26,091 nucleotides of DNA from a virus. Shown piece after piece: positions 6,679-14,159 of the stretch. Below the pieces are notes generated by a model. The model was not told the DNA's origin. It saw only the letters and a program-made list of their open reading frames with translations, and searched no databases. Every line of letters begins with the position of its first letter. The first letter of the stretch is position 1. The position numbers and the translations under genes were made by a program. Location of the stretch: IMG/VR virus record IMGVR_UViG_3300006874_000118, positions 1 through 26,091 of that record; one strand, written 5' to 3'.

Positions 6679-8997
6679 ATGGCATTAAAAGATTTAAAAT
6701 CAGACTTGTCTAAATTTAGAAGACCCGTTGAAAACCCACTTGTAGAAAAACCACGAGTGAATATTCCAAAATCTTCTAATCAGACCCCATTATCTCAATT
6801 TGTGGGTAATACCCCTGATGCGCCAAAGTCTCAAACAACAACCCCTAAACAAGGTGTGACTCCAACAAAGTTTGATAACTCACCAAACTATTTGGGAGAA
6901 ACATCGCCAAGTCAGTTTGATAACTCATCAAACTATTTGGGAGAAACTACTACAAAACGAATGTCTTTAGAAGAAAGATTCTTGGGACAAACTGAAACAA
7001 CATTAGTTCAACAAGGGGATAAATTCAAAGGTGAAACCGAAACGGCAAATATTACTCAAGGAGATAGATTTAAGGGTGAAACGACTCCTGAAGACTACTC
7101 CAATGCCGAAAAGTTCAAAGGAGAAACCACACCAACAGAACTAAAATTTACACAACAATTTTTAGGTGAAACAACACCAAAGCCAAGCAATGTTTCAGAA
7201 AAGTTTTTGGGTGAAACTAACCCAACCAAGATGAATTTAGAAGCAAGGTTCTTGGGAGAGACTGATATGCCGGATATGGTATTAGAAAGTCCATTTAAAG
7301 GTGAGACCACTCCAACTAAAATGAATTTGGAAGCTGGATTTTTAGGTGAAACGACCCCAAGTACCTTTACATTTGACCCCAATCTACAAACCCAAGCAAA
7401 AGACCCTCAATTTGTTGACTTTATTACAAATGATGATGCACGTGGATTTTCACCATTCCAACAACCAAAGAATAATTCTACTTTTGTTGGAGTAGACCCA
7501 TCTCAAACTCAATTCGAGGGAGTTACCCCAATAACAGGTCAGTTTGTAATCAGTCAGTACAATGTATCAAAGCAAAATGATAGTGGATTGGGTAAATCAT
7601 ATACTGATAATAGGTTAAACGAACTATATAATCGGTATAATCTAAAAGAAGATTCTTACAACTCATCAGTCTTCAAACAACCATTTATTTTGAGTGGTAT
7701 TCAGAAAACAAATGGTGAGCCGGAACGAGTTGGTATAGGTTCGTTTTCATTCATCAGAGGGGGTGCTATTACATCCACGGCTAGAGCTGTAATTGACGCA
7801 GTAAGAGTGGGACAATTCCTTTTAACCCCTCGTGGTTTAATTTGGTCTTTGAAACAAGTAGGTATGCAGAGAAGCCAAACATATGGTAAAAAATGGACTC
7901 CAATTAATCTACTTTCTAATATAGCAACCCAACATCTTGGTTTACGATTTGATAGACCTGGTGTTAAACCTATTGGTGATGAGACTTGGAAGTATAACCC
8001 AAATGCATCTATAAATGAAAGCCCATTGTTAAACACATATAATACATTTACATTGGGTGGTATAGGTATAGAGTCCGATATTTGGGTATTTAAGGCCCAA
8101 ACCGGAGGACCTGACTCATTCTATGGTATTGGTGCTAGCGCTCACACAAGAACCATAAATACTTTTACAAATTACAAAAGTGACTCTGTATTACCATTAC
8201 CTACCATAAACGATTATGAAGGTATTTCATATGGTACAATTTCAAAAATTGCAAATGGTAACGCACCATCAAAATACAAAGGTGATTTTAGAAATCTAAA
8301 AGATGCATCAATCCAAAAATCAGATTACACTCAAACAAATCGTAATAAAACTTATGGTTTGCCTGAAACATTTAAGACAAATGCTGAAAGAATCAGGCCG
8401 AGTAATTTTAGAGCAAGAACGGATAGTGTATACAACTCTGTATTTAATGCTAAATTACAAAATGATTTTGTACACCTATTCTTCGCATATGATACTGATG
8501 CTGGTACTCAAGACTCCGGTAAGATAATTCAATTCCGTTCTACAATCAATGGTGTAACTGAAACATTCTCACCAAGTTGGAATGGTATCAAATATCCCGG
8601 TCGTGCTGATAAAGCATATATGTATAGTGAATTTGAGAGAACTCTTTCATTTAATTTCAAAGCATATGCATCATCACGAGATGATATGAAACAAATGTGG
8701 GAAAAGTTATCAGAGTTGTCAAAACTTACAATGCCAACTTACGGAAGTGCATATTCTGGCCACATTTGTTACTTTAGATTGGGTCAACTTTGGGGTAATG
8801 GTACAACAGGAGTTCCCACTTTGATTACATCACTAACATATACCATTCCAGATGATTTACCTTGGGATATAAATCACGATAATGAGTTAGCAGAATTACC
8901 AATGGGTGTTGATGTTTCAATTGGATTAACATTATTGCCAGATACTATTTATAGTAGTGATAAAAACCACTATTCATTTTACGATACGTTGACATAA
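6679..8997 (+). CDS. Baseplate protein with 15-residue repeat array
   Basis: A 772-aa protein with two distinct parts. Residues 41-235 are a chain of 15-residue units with a (F/Y)(L/K)GET core, low in hydrophobic residues and likely extended. Residues about 265-765 are a folded region. Its C-terminal 170 residues include FSPSWNGIKYPGRADKAYMY, then FERTLSFNFKAY, MWEKLSELSKL, and an end with SLTYTIPDDLPWDIN and GVDVSIGLTLLPD; this pattern is one I associate with baseplate proteins of T4-type phages. The ATG at 6679 follows the tape measure stop directly. The next genes are a LysM-like gp53-type protein and the hub, so it lies in the baseplate block. Its exact place (tube initiator, wedge or connector) cannot be told from sequence. 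The repeats are unusual for a baseplate protein and are described separately. Confidence 0.75.
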   Translation: MALKDLKSDLSKFRRPVENPLVEKPRVNIPKSSNQTPLSQFVGNTPDAPKSQTTTPKQGVTPTKFDNSPNYLGETSPSQFDNSSNYLGETTTKRMSLEERFLGQTETTLVQQGDKFKGETETANITQGDRFKGETTPEDYSNAEKFKGETTPTELKFTQQFLGETTPKPSNVSEKFLGETNPTKMNLEARFLGETDMPDMVLESPFKGETTPTKMNLEAGFLGETTPSTFTFDPNLQTQAKDPQFVDFITNDDARGFSPFQQPKNNSTFVGVDPSQTQFEGVTPITGQFVISQYNVSKQNDSGLGKSYTDNRLNELYNRYNLKEDSYNSSVFKQPFILSGIQKTNGEPERVGIGSFSFIRGGAITSTARAVIDAVRVGQFLLTPRGLIWSLKQVGMQRSQTYGKKWTPINLLSNIATQHLGLRFDRPGVKPIGDETWKYNPNASINESPLLNTYNTFTLGGIGIESDIWVFKAQTGGPDSFYGIGASAHTRTINTFTNYKSDSVLPLPTINDYEGISYGTISKIANGNAPSKYKGDFRNLKDASIQKSDYTQTNRNKTYGLPETFKTNAERIRPSNFRARTDSVYNSVFNAKLQNDFVHLFFAYDTDAGTQDSGKIIQFRSTINGVTETFSPSWNGIKYPGRADKAYMYSEFERTLSFNFKAYASSRDDMKQMWEKLSELSKLTMPTYGSAYSGHICYFRLGQLWGNGTTGVPTLITSLTYTIPDDLPWDINHDNELAELPMGVDVSIGLTLLPDTIYSSDKNHYSFYDTLT
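6799..7383 (+). repeat. Array of 13 in-frame 45-bp (15-residue) repeats
   Basis: The core (F/Y)(L/K)GET starts at residues 71, 86, 101, 116, 131, 146, 161, 176, 191, 206 and 221 of the baseplate protein, exactly 15 apart with no slippage (one unit has FLGQT). Two weaker units precede it: FVGNT at 41 and a GVTPTKFDNSPN unit at 56. Units often continue TP, and the motif TPTKMNLEA occurs in two units (one with N for the first T). DNA copies have diverged between units, so the protein period is under selection. Confidence 0.92.
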
Positions 8998-8998
8998 T

Positions 8999-9301
8999 AT
9001 GAACCGATACGAAAACATACAATTACAAAAGGACGCTACGGGTCGTAGATTCAGAACTACGGTATTGTTACCTGTAATTGAACCTGATTTGAATGATATA
9101 TACATCATTGGCCAAGTAGGTGACCGATTAGATAATCTTGCATTCAAATATTATGGGGATTCTTCACTTTGGTGGATTATTGCAAGAGCAAATGATATTG
9201 GTAAAGGTGATTTTACTGTACCAATTGGATTACAATTAAGAATACCGGCAAACCAATATGATATTATAGATGCATACAAGATTTTAAATAATATTGAGTA
9301 A
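8999..9301 (+). CDS. Baseplate protein, gp53/LysM-like
   Basis: A 100-aa protein like the LysM-type baseplate proteins, of which T4 gp53 (wedge) is an example. The LysM-like core is at about residues 39-68: VGDRLDNLAFKYYGDSSLWW followed by IIARAN, with the ending VPIGLQLRIP. This DRLD.LA..YYG...LWW.I...N pattern is characteristic. In baseplate proteins the fold mediates contacts between subunits, not peptidoglycan binding as such. The start at 8999 lies one base after the stop of the repeat-bearing gene, implying translational coupling; the hub gene follows at 5 bases. Confidence 0.82.
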   Translation: MNRYENIQLQKDATGRRFRTTVLLPVIEPDLNDIYIIGQVGDRLDNLAFKYYGDSSLWWIIARANDIGKGDFTVPIGLQLRIPANQYDIIDAYKILNNIE

Positions 9302-9306
9302 AAGTT

Positions 9307-11034
9307 ATGGCTAGTAGTATATTCGATACGGGAACTTTACCAATCCCCCCAAGTCCGTTTGATAGTAGAGAACGTGCATACAAACGTAGGTCATATGGTA
9401 GTGTTACTTGTGTTGGTAATGACCAATTTGATTGTGGATTAAGTTATACAATTTCATTCAAGAGTAACGAATCTACAAAATATGCTCAAGGTGGTGCATT
9501 ACAAGCCCGTGGTGGTGGTAGATACACTCCAAACTCACACTTAACATCCATAAAGACAAAAAACCAAGGTAGTGGTGATATTAACGACTCAGCATTATGG
9601 GAAATTGAATTTCAATATACTTGTTATAGTACAGCGCAACTGAATTCCGCTACAAATGCATTTATGGTTCCTGGAAATTTATTAAATATTACCATAGGAT
9701 ATGACCCTGGAAGTAAATTGACTATAAATAACGCTCGACTATATGACTTTAGTTGGTCTTATAATTCAGATGATGGAACATATAGTTGTACCGGAAAGGC
9801 ATTGGGTAAAAACTCTAAAGCCGGTATTTTGAATGCGGTAACAGTAAAACCATCAGATGTTTCTGTTTCAATTAAAGATAAAGGTGACAAATCACAATCC
9901 GGTCATGGCGTCATAAAAAAGTTAGCAAACGAAGGTGAGCTTGCATTAGGATTAACTCGTAGAGATGGTAAACTTAGCGGAGCTCGAATACCATCAACGG
10001 ATGGTAGAGCATATGCAAAGGAAGATTACGCTATTTTAAAATTGCAGAAAGATGCTGGTTTTTGGGATATGACATTTTCACTTGGTAGTGCTGACAATAT
10101 AATTGTTCCAATGGTTAAGATTAAAAAAGTTGTTGATTATATGGCAGAGAACACCGGAGTCCCTATTGAATTTAATAAAGGGCAATTTAATACGGGGTTT
10201 TCATTATTAAAATCAGCCGACCCTCGGAAAATGTGTTTTCCTGGAAAACGAGGAAAGTATGGTGATGATAATGATTTTAGTGCATTAACGGGCACCGATG
10301 GTGAGGTGAGTGAGATTTATGTAAGTTTTCCTCATTTAATAGAATTGGAAGAACGCATCCTAAACGAAATCAGTAAAGAGGGTCAAAGTTATACACTACC
10401 TACTTTTTTTAATACATTGTTTGGTGATTTAGAAATCTTGTCGGGTGGAGCCATTGATTGTTTTTTAACAGCAACATCAACCGGATATGCCATAATCAAT
10501 CGTAAATATGATATTAAAAAGAGTGGATATAGTACAATTAACTTATATAGTAAAGATTCCGCTGTAAAGAGCGTAAATATGTCATCTAATCTTGACCCTG
10601 ATATGGCAGCACTTGCATTTGCAGGTGGTAGTGGTAAATATCCTACCGCATTTGCAAATAATTTGTTTAGTGGATGTACACGAAAAGATACAAAAGCCAC
10701 TAAACCAGTAGACGACCCAGCAGCTAAACTTCAAGCGAAAATAGATGATATTGGAAAAAACTATAAATCAGAAATCGTATCCGACTTTCAGTCAGTATTA
10801 AGAGAATATATAAATTCAAACGCAAAGGGGTTTGCTATACGATATGGCATTGATTTATCAATAACAATGGATGGGTATTCTGATCCTGAATTTATGCAAA
10901 AGTTTAGAGTAAGTCCAATGCCAGCAGCAGTTTCTGGTGCAAGTGTTTACTTTGTAGTTGGTGAGATTGAACACACTTGTGATGGTGAAACGTGGGATAC
11001 TTCCATAGTTGGATATATGATGGTTTCAGTATAA
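9307..11034 (+). CDS. Baseplate hub protein (gp27/gpD-type candidate)
   Basis: A 575-aa protein that by position and pattern is a baseplate hub component, joining tail tube and central spike. N-terminal residues 30-180 are beta-rich with Gly-rich loops (YAQGGALQARGGGRYTPNSH). The C-terminal 90 residues (YGIDLSITMDGYSD, then FYFVVGEIEHTCDGETWDTS-like text ending IVGYMMVSV) resemble the end of hub proteins, where a beta-strand H....W.T.I.G.M is conserved. It follows a gp53-like gene and its stop overlaps the next start (TAATG). The annotation as hub is inference from context and weak pattern matching; a different baseplate subunit is possible. Confidence 0.62.
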   Translation: MASSIFDTGTLPIPPSPFDSRERAYKRRSYGSVTCVGNDQFDCGLSYTISFKSNESTKYAQGGALQARGGGRYTPNSHLTSIKTKNQGSGDINDSALWEIEFQYTCYSTAQLNSATNAFMVPGNLLNITIGYDPGSKLTINNARLYDFSWSYNSDDGTYSCTGKALGKNSKAGILNAVTVKPSDVSVSIKDKGDKSQSGHGVIKKLANEGELALGLTRRDGKLSGARIPSTDGRAYAKEDYAILKLQKDAGFWDMTFSLGSADNIIVPMVKIKKVVDYMAENTGVPIEFNKGQFNTGFSLLKSADPRKMCFPGKRGKYGDDNDFSALTGTDGEVSEIYVSFPHLIELEERILNEISKEGQSYTLPTFFNTLFGDLEILSGGAIDCFLTATSTGYAIINRKYDIKKSGYSTINLYSKDSAVKSVNMSSNLDPDMAALAFAGGSGKYPTAFANNLFSGCTRKDTKATKPVDDPAAKLQAKIDDIGKNYKSEIVSDFQSVLREYINSNAKGFAIRYGIDLSITMDGYSDPEFMQKFRVSPMPAAVSGASVYFVVGEIEHTCDGETWDTSIVGYMMVSV

Positions 11035-11576
11035 TGGCAACACGAAAAAAAATATATTATCCAGAAGGTCAAATCCAAAAAGGACTCTATACCGAAGGTA
11101 AAGAGTGGATGTTGGAAGACGGTACTGAATATGTTGGAGATTATCACAAATACTCCACAGGTGAAGTATTTACCAAATCATCGTACATAAAAAATGTATC
11201 TGAATTATTGATACCATATGTCAACTTGAATATCAGAGAGTTTAAAGAAAAGTTTGAGTATGACCGATTGATAGGTGAGCCGCCAGAAGATTTTGTGTTT
11301 GCTACTTATGGAGTAACACCACCTACTCAAAAGGAGTACGACTTTGGATACTTTAAAAGATATTTTGTAAAGAGACATTTTGATAATATTATAATCGAAG
11401 TTACATTTGACACATTTGATGCAGTTCAAGAAGAACACTATGTGAAAGTCGAAATAGGGTGGAAGTTGACCGGTGATGTGGTTGATGTTAATTATACACA
11501 AATTGCATTAGCTAACGAAAAGATGGTTGGTTTACGAAACTACATTACAAATTATTCTGAATTTGCAAAAGTTTAA
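11034..11576 (+). CDS. Putative virion-associated protein, 180 aa
   Basis: A 180-aa product of unrecorded function. The N-terminal 65 residues show YYPEGQIQKGLYTEGKEWML, EDGTEYVGDYHKYSTGEVF and a YIKNVSELLIPY segment. I recall a similar YT..GEF.L.DGTEY.G.YH....G..YTG pattern in uncultured T4-type phages next to baseplate genes. The middle (residues 70-150) is mixed alpha/beta with many aromatic residues. The start is the ATG at 11034, which overlaps the hub stop codon by one base; the in-frame ATG at 10992 lies within the hub gene and is not needed. It ends just before a strong terminator, so it closes the late operon. Structural role is inferred from position only. Confidence 0.75.
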   Translation: MATRKKIYYPEGQIQKGLYTEGKEWMLEDGTEYVGDYHKYSTGEVFTKSSYIKNVSELLIPYVNLNIREFKEKFEYDRLIGEPPEDFVFATYGVTPPTQKEYDFGYFKRYFVKRHFDNIIIEVTFDTFDAVQEEHYVKVEIGWKLTGDVVDVNYTQIALANEKMVGLRNYITNYSEFAKV

Positions 11577-11590
11577 CAATTTCTTAACAT
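11567..11590 (+). repeat. 24-bp direct repeat, copy 1
   Basis: Identical to 11988-12011: AAAAGTTTAACAA, then TTTCTTAACAT. This copy includes the stop codon of the 180-aa gene and lies just before a terminator. A partial copy (AAGTTTAACAATT) is at 16634-16646. Confidence 0.85.
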
Positions 11591-11591
11591 A

Positions 11592-11618
11592 GGGGGCTTG
11601 TATAAGTCCCCTTTTTTT
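11592..11618 (+). terminator. Intrinsic terminator closing the structural operon
   Basis: GGGGGCTT (11592-11599) pairs with AAGTCCCC (11604-11611), one G-T pair, around GTAT; seven T follow. It separates the tail block from the small-gene cluster. Confidence 0.9.
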
Positions 11619-11628
11619 ATTATCTTTA
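11598..11628 (+). promoter_or_regulatory. Possible promoter for the 112-aa gene, with palindrome
   Basis: TTG (11598-11600) and TATCTTTA (11621-11628) are 20 bases apart, a weak match to the Bacteroidota form seen elsewhere in the window. The second box runs into the perfect inverted repeat CTTTAAC-TT-GTTAAAG (11624-11639), which may be an operator. The first box is inside the terminator stem. Confidence 0.4.
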
Positions 11629-11650
11629 ACTTGTTAAAGAGAGATAAGTT

Positions 11651-11989
11651 ATGATAATGAAGAACGAAAGATTTCAAGTGACCAATGAGTTGATTGGTAA
11701 GTACATCAACCGAGTGTTGTTTTCAGATGTTGACCCTGTGGGTAAGATTGTGGGTATCAAAGGTAAGACCAAGATACTGATTCAACCGGTCTTCGCAAGT
11801 GAGAACAAAGCCGACATGAACTTTATACCAGGTGGATTTGCCGGACATTGTACCAATATGTATGACCAATCATATGAGTTCTACGAACATGGTGAGGTCT
11901 TTGAGGCCACATTAAGTAAAACGGCTATGAAGAAACGATTTTGGTCAATCAACGAACATCCTCGTAAATTTTACGATTACAACTTCTAA
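11651..11989 (+). CDS. Hypothetical protein, 112 aa
   Basis: No family recognised. The 112-aa product has an N-terminal beta-rich half (FSDVDPVGKIVGIKGKTKIL), a Gly-rich FIPGGFAGHCTN segment, and an aromatic, basic C-terminus. It could start at 11651 or at the ATG at 11657; there is no clear Shine-Dalgarno sequence (AGAGA only). It stands alone between a terminator upstream and a promoter downstream, with the second copy of the 24-bp repeat overlapping its stop. Position between late and replication genes suggests an early-type accessory gene. Confidence 0.75.
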   Translation: MIMKNERFQVTNELIGKYINRVLFSDVDPVGKIVGIKGKTKILIQPVFASENKADMNFIPGGFAGHCTNMYDQSYEFYEHGEVFEATLSKTAMKKRFWSINEHPRKFYDYNF

Positions 11990-12011
11990 AAGTTTAACAA
12001 TTTCTTAACAT
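11988..12011 (+). repeat. 24-bp direct repeat, copy 2
   Basis: Second perfect copy of the 11567-11590 repeat, 421 bases downstream. It overlaps the stop codon of the 112-aa gene and ends 7 bases before the -33 box of the promoter at 12018. Confidence 0.85.
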
Positions 12012-12017
12012 TAGAAA

Positions 12018-12049
12018 TTTGGATATTAAAAAAAGATTTCGTACATTAG
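12018..12049 (+). promoter_or_regulatory. Bacteroidota-type promoter for the 93-aa gene
   Basis: TTTG (12018-12021), 20 bases, then TACATTAG (12042-12049), matching TTTG-N19/20-TAnnTTWG. TTTCG precedes the second box, as at the 12917 and 19649 promoters. A leader of roughly 25 bases would follow. Confidence 0.75.
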
Positions 12050-12080
12050 TACTGTAAGATTGAGAGTTAATAATTAAATA

Positions 12081-12362
12081 ATGAAAAGTATGACTTACCA
12101 AGAGTTAAACCAAATGACCATCGAAGAACTACGAGTGTTGAACAACAAAGTAGTTGAAGTGATTAAGATGAAAAAGAGTGAAGTCGCCCTTGATGTTAAA
12201 GAATCACTTTATGTGGGTGCTAATGTTAAGGTTAACCACCCCAAGTTGATGGGTAAACAACTTCGTGTTGAAAAGATTAACCGAACCAAGGCTGTTCTTA
12301 AAGTCCTTAATGGGTTTGGTGGTTACACAGTTCCTTTGTCAATGATTGAAGTAGTAAAATAA
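12081..12362 (+). CDS. Hypothetical protein with KOW/SH3-like segment, 93 aa
   Basis: Function not known. Residues 1-42 form a charged helix (MTYQELNQMTIEELRVLNNK). Residues 45-91 look like a small beta-barrel: VGANVKVNHPKLMGKQLRVE, INRTKAVLKVL and YTVPLSMIEV, a pattern like KOW/SH3-type nucleic-acid-binding folds in phage proteins (inference). No Shine-Dalgarno sequence is seen before the ATG at 12081; the leader is AT-rich, as is common in Bacteroidota. It begins a run of three closely spaced small genes (gaps of 6 and 4 bases) driven by the promoter at 12018. Confidence 0.8.
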   Translation: MKSMTYQELNQMTIEELRVLNNKVVEVIKMKKSEVALDVKESLYVGANVKVNHPKLMGKQLRVEKINRTKAVLKVLNGFGGYTVPLSMIEVVK

Positions 12363-12368
12363 TCAGAT

Positions 12369-12587
12369 ATGGCTATTCTAAATAAACCCCAAACACGAGG
12401 TATTGAAATTGACCTCACCGGCCCTCAAGGTAACGCATTCTTCCTTCTTGGAACTGCTAAGAACCTGGCTCGCCAACTCGACTTCAATGAAAGTTTCATT
12501 TTGAATGAAATGAGAAGTGGTGATTACGAAAATCTAATCAAAGTATTTGACCACTACTTCGGTAGTGTGGTAACCCTTTATCGTTAA
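12369..12587 (+). CDS. Conserved-looking small protein, 72 aa
   Basis: A 72-aa product of unknown function. Its pattern, MAILNKPQTRGIEIDLTGP, then GNAFFLLGTAKNLARQL, SGDYENLIKVFD and FGSVVTLYR, is one I associate with a small phage protein found in many large tailed phages, but I cannot give it a role. It is 6 bases after the 93-aa gene with no evident ribosome site, suggesting coupled translation. Confidence 0.8.
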   Translation: MAILNKPQTRGIEIDLTGPQGNAFFLLGTAKNLARQLDFNESFILNEMRSGDYENLIKVFDHYFGSVVTLYR

Positions 12588-12591
12588 GATT

Positions 12592-12825
12592 ATGATGAGT
12601 GGTAAACTTGATTTTCAAACTTTAAGTAAAATTGAGAAAGAATTTGGTTCATTTGATATTGGGCAAGTTCATGGTGGTGGTAATCCAATCTACCTACGAT
12701 TTGGATATTGGAATCACGTTGATGTTGTTAAACTAGCCGAAATCATTGGTTATCGTGCTAATGTAATCGAAGAAGATTACTTTGATGATGATTGTGGTTG
12801 GAAATATTCATACTATCTAAAATAG
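12592..12825 (+). CDS. Hypothetical protein, 77 aa
   Basis: No family recognised. The 77-aa product is acidic and aromatic: SKIEKEFGSFDIGQVHGGGN, then LRFGYWNHVDVVKLAEIIG and an acidic EEDYFDDDCGWKYSYY end. Two ATGs occur in tandem at 12592 and 12595; neither has a clear ribosome site. It ends the three-gene run from 12081. Confidence 0.72.
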   Translation: MMSGKLDFQTLSKIEKEFGSFDIGQVHGGGNPIYLRFGYWNHVDVVKLAEIIGYRANVIEEDYFDDDCGWKYSYYLK

Positions 12826-12830
12826 TAGGT

Positions 12831-12911
12831 ATGTGGTATCAGATAGAAATTGAAGCTGATAAATGGGAAGAACAACAAAAAGTTCTTCGTGATTTGGAAA
12901 TCAACGAATAG
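12831..12911 (+). CDS. Possible 26-aa small protein
   Basis: An ATG at 12831, five bases after the 77-aa gene, opens 26 codons (MWYQIEIEADKWEEQQKVLR, ending DLEINE) to a TAG. The product would be one charged amphipathic helix. It fills the gap before the polymerase gene, and its 3' end overlaps the -33 box of the polymerase promoter. Only a weak TAGTAGGT precedes it. Too short to be sure; real expression is uncertain. Confidence 0.4.
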   Translation: MWYQIEIEADKWEEQQKVLRDLEINE

Positions 12912-12924
12912 TTTCGTATATTTG
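12893..12924 (+). promoter_or_regulatory. Bacteroidota-type promoter for the polymerase gene
   Basis: TTTG (12893-12896), 20 bases, then TATATTTG (12917-12924), a full match to TTTG-N19/20-TAnnTTTG, with TTTCG before the second box. The likely transcription start falls at about 12928-12930, on or next to the GTG start codon. Confidence 0.8.
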
Positions 12925-12929
12925 TCTTT

Positions 12930-14153
12930 GTGAAGATAGTAGATACAAACGAAAGATTAAGAAAGCATATTGTTTCTCTCTCCGAGAAGGTGTTGGTATT
13001 TCCCATTCTAACAAGTTTGGAGAAACACCCTCACCTTTCTCGTATATCGGCTATTTTAGTATCCGATGGGGTAACTGACCTATTTGTGAATTATAACAAC
13101 ATAGACGCTAGCTGTGTAAGTGATACGATAGATTTCAGTCCATTCAAAGAGGTATGGGTAGTTGGTCTGAAAGACTTTTTACATCACTATGAGTTCCTAC
13201 CTAATATGTATGACCTTGAAATGGGCCTATTCCACGAGGCAAGGGACTTTGATGTAGATGAGAAACCCATCTACACTATATTCAGAAGAAGAAAAGCACC
13301 CAAAGCAAACGACCTCATTCCAATTTGGAAACACTACGAACAATTCCAAGAGTGGAAGAAGAAGTGGGATAACCTCACCCCATCCAAATTCAGTCAACTA
13401 TACCCCAAAGGGTACAATTGGATAGAGAAGAGTGGACTTCATACCTCAACGGGTATAGAATACACCCAATATAATATGTTAACTACAACTTCACGACCTT
13501 CAAATGCATTTGGTGGAGTGAACTATGCAGCACTACCAAAAGATGGTGATGTTCGTAAGAGGTTTATATCACGATTTGAGGGTGGTAAGTTATGTCAGTT
13601 GGACTTTGATGGGTATCATCCACGGTTGATTGGAAAACTTATAGGTGTAGACATCCCATTAGACATTAAAGCACACAAATGGTTAGCTGACCAATATGGT
13701 GCCGACCTCAAAGATGCCAAAGCAATTACATTCCGACAATTGTATGGTGGAGTACAGGATGAATACAAGCATATTCCATTTTTCAGTAAAACTGCAGAAT
13801 ATATTGATTCACTTTGGAGTGAGTTTTTACTAAAGAGAGAGGTATTTACCCCAATTTTTAAAAGAAAGATAAAATATCACCAAGATTTAAACAAAAATAA
13901 GCTATTTAACTACATTCTCCAATCCGTTGAGACCGAACGAAACATACTTATAATCGAGAAATTATCTAAAATGAGATTATCTCAACAGTCCTTACCAATC
14001 CTATACACATATGACTCAATTTTGTTTGATGTTCATTCTGATGATGGTAATGACTATGTAAAAAAGATAAAAGAGGTGATGGAGATGGATGGATTCCCTA
14101 CCGATGTAGAATTTGGTGACAACTACAAAGATATGGTTAGGGTAAACCTTTAG
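12930..14153 (+). CDS. Compact family A-like DNA polymerase
   Basis: A 407-aa protein whose C-terminal 210 residues match the palm and fingers of family A (Pol I-type) DNA polymerases. Motif A is at 221-233 (LCQLDFDGYHPRL, catalytic candidate D225, Arg 232 kept). Motif B is at 261-274 (KDAKAITFRQLYGG, with K264 and Y272 where Pol I has its dNTP-binding Lys and Tyr). Motif C is at 356-366 (PILYTYDSILF, candidate D362). A helix with N327 and Q331 precedes motif C, as in Pol I. The usual E of QIELR and the HDE of motif C are changed to H230-type and YDS residues. Residues 1-120 may be a worn 3'-5' exonuclease domain, but no DxE is visible. T7 polymerase has 704 aa, so this is small. The start is GTG at 12930, next to the predicted transcription start. 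T4 itself uses a family B enzyme. Confidence 0.75.
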   Translation: MKIVDTNERLRKHIVSLSEKVLVFPILTSLEKHPHLSRISAILVSDGVTDLFVNYNNIDASCVSDTIDFSPFKEVWVVGLKDFLHHYEFLPNMYDLEMGLFHEARDFDVDEKPIYTIFRRRKAPKANDLIPIWKHYEQFQEWKKKWDNLTPSKFSQLYPKGYNWIEKSGLHTSTGIEYTQYNMLTTTSRPSNAFGGVNYAALPKDGDVRKRFISRFEGGKLCQLDFDGYHPRLIGKLIGVDIPLDIKAHKWLADQYGADLKDAKAITFRQLYGGVQDEYKHIPFFSKTAEYIDSLWSEFLLKREVFTPIFKRKIKYHQDLNKNKLFNYILQSVETERNILIIEKLSKMRLSQQSLPILYTYDSILFDVHSDDGNDYVKKIKEVMEMDGFPTDVEFGDNYKDMVRVNL

Positions 14154-14159
14154 ATATTT

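Noticed and set aside
7095-7382. Minus-strand frame with repeated GVVSPKN
   Set aside because: It is the antisense reading of the 45-bp FLGET repeats; no start signal and opposite to all other genes.
6799-7383. Regular 45-bp period considered as a CRISPR array or tandem DNA repeat
   Set aside because: The units stay in frame, lack conserved palindromic repeats and variable spacers, and the DNA has diverged while the protein motif is kept.
11577-12929. tRNA or other structured RNA genes in the small-gene region
   Set aside because: I looked for cloverleaf arms and TTCRANY-type loops and found none beyond the terminator and the palindrome already listed.
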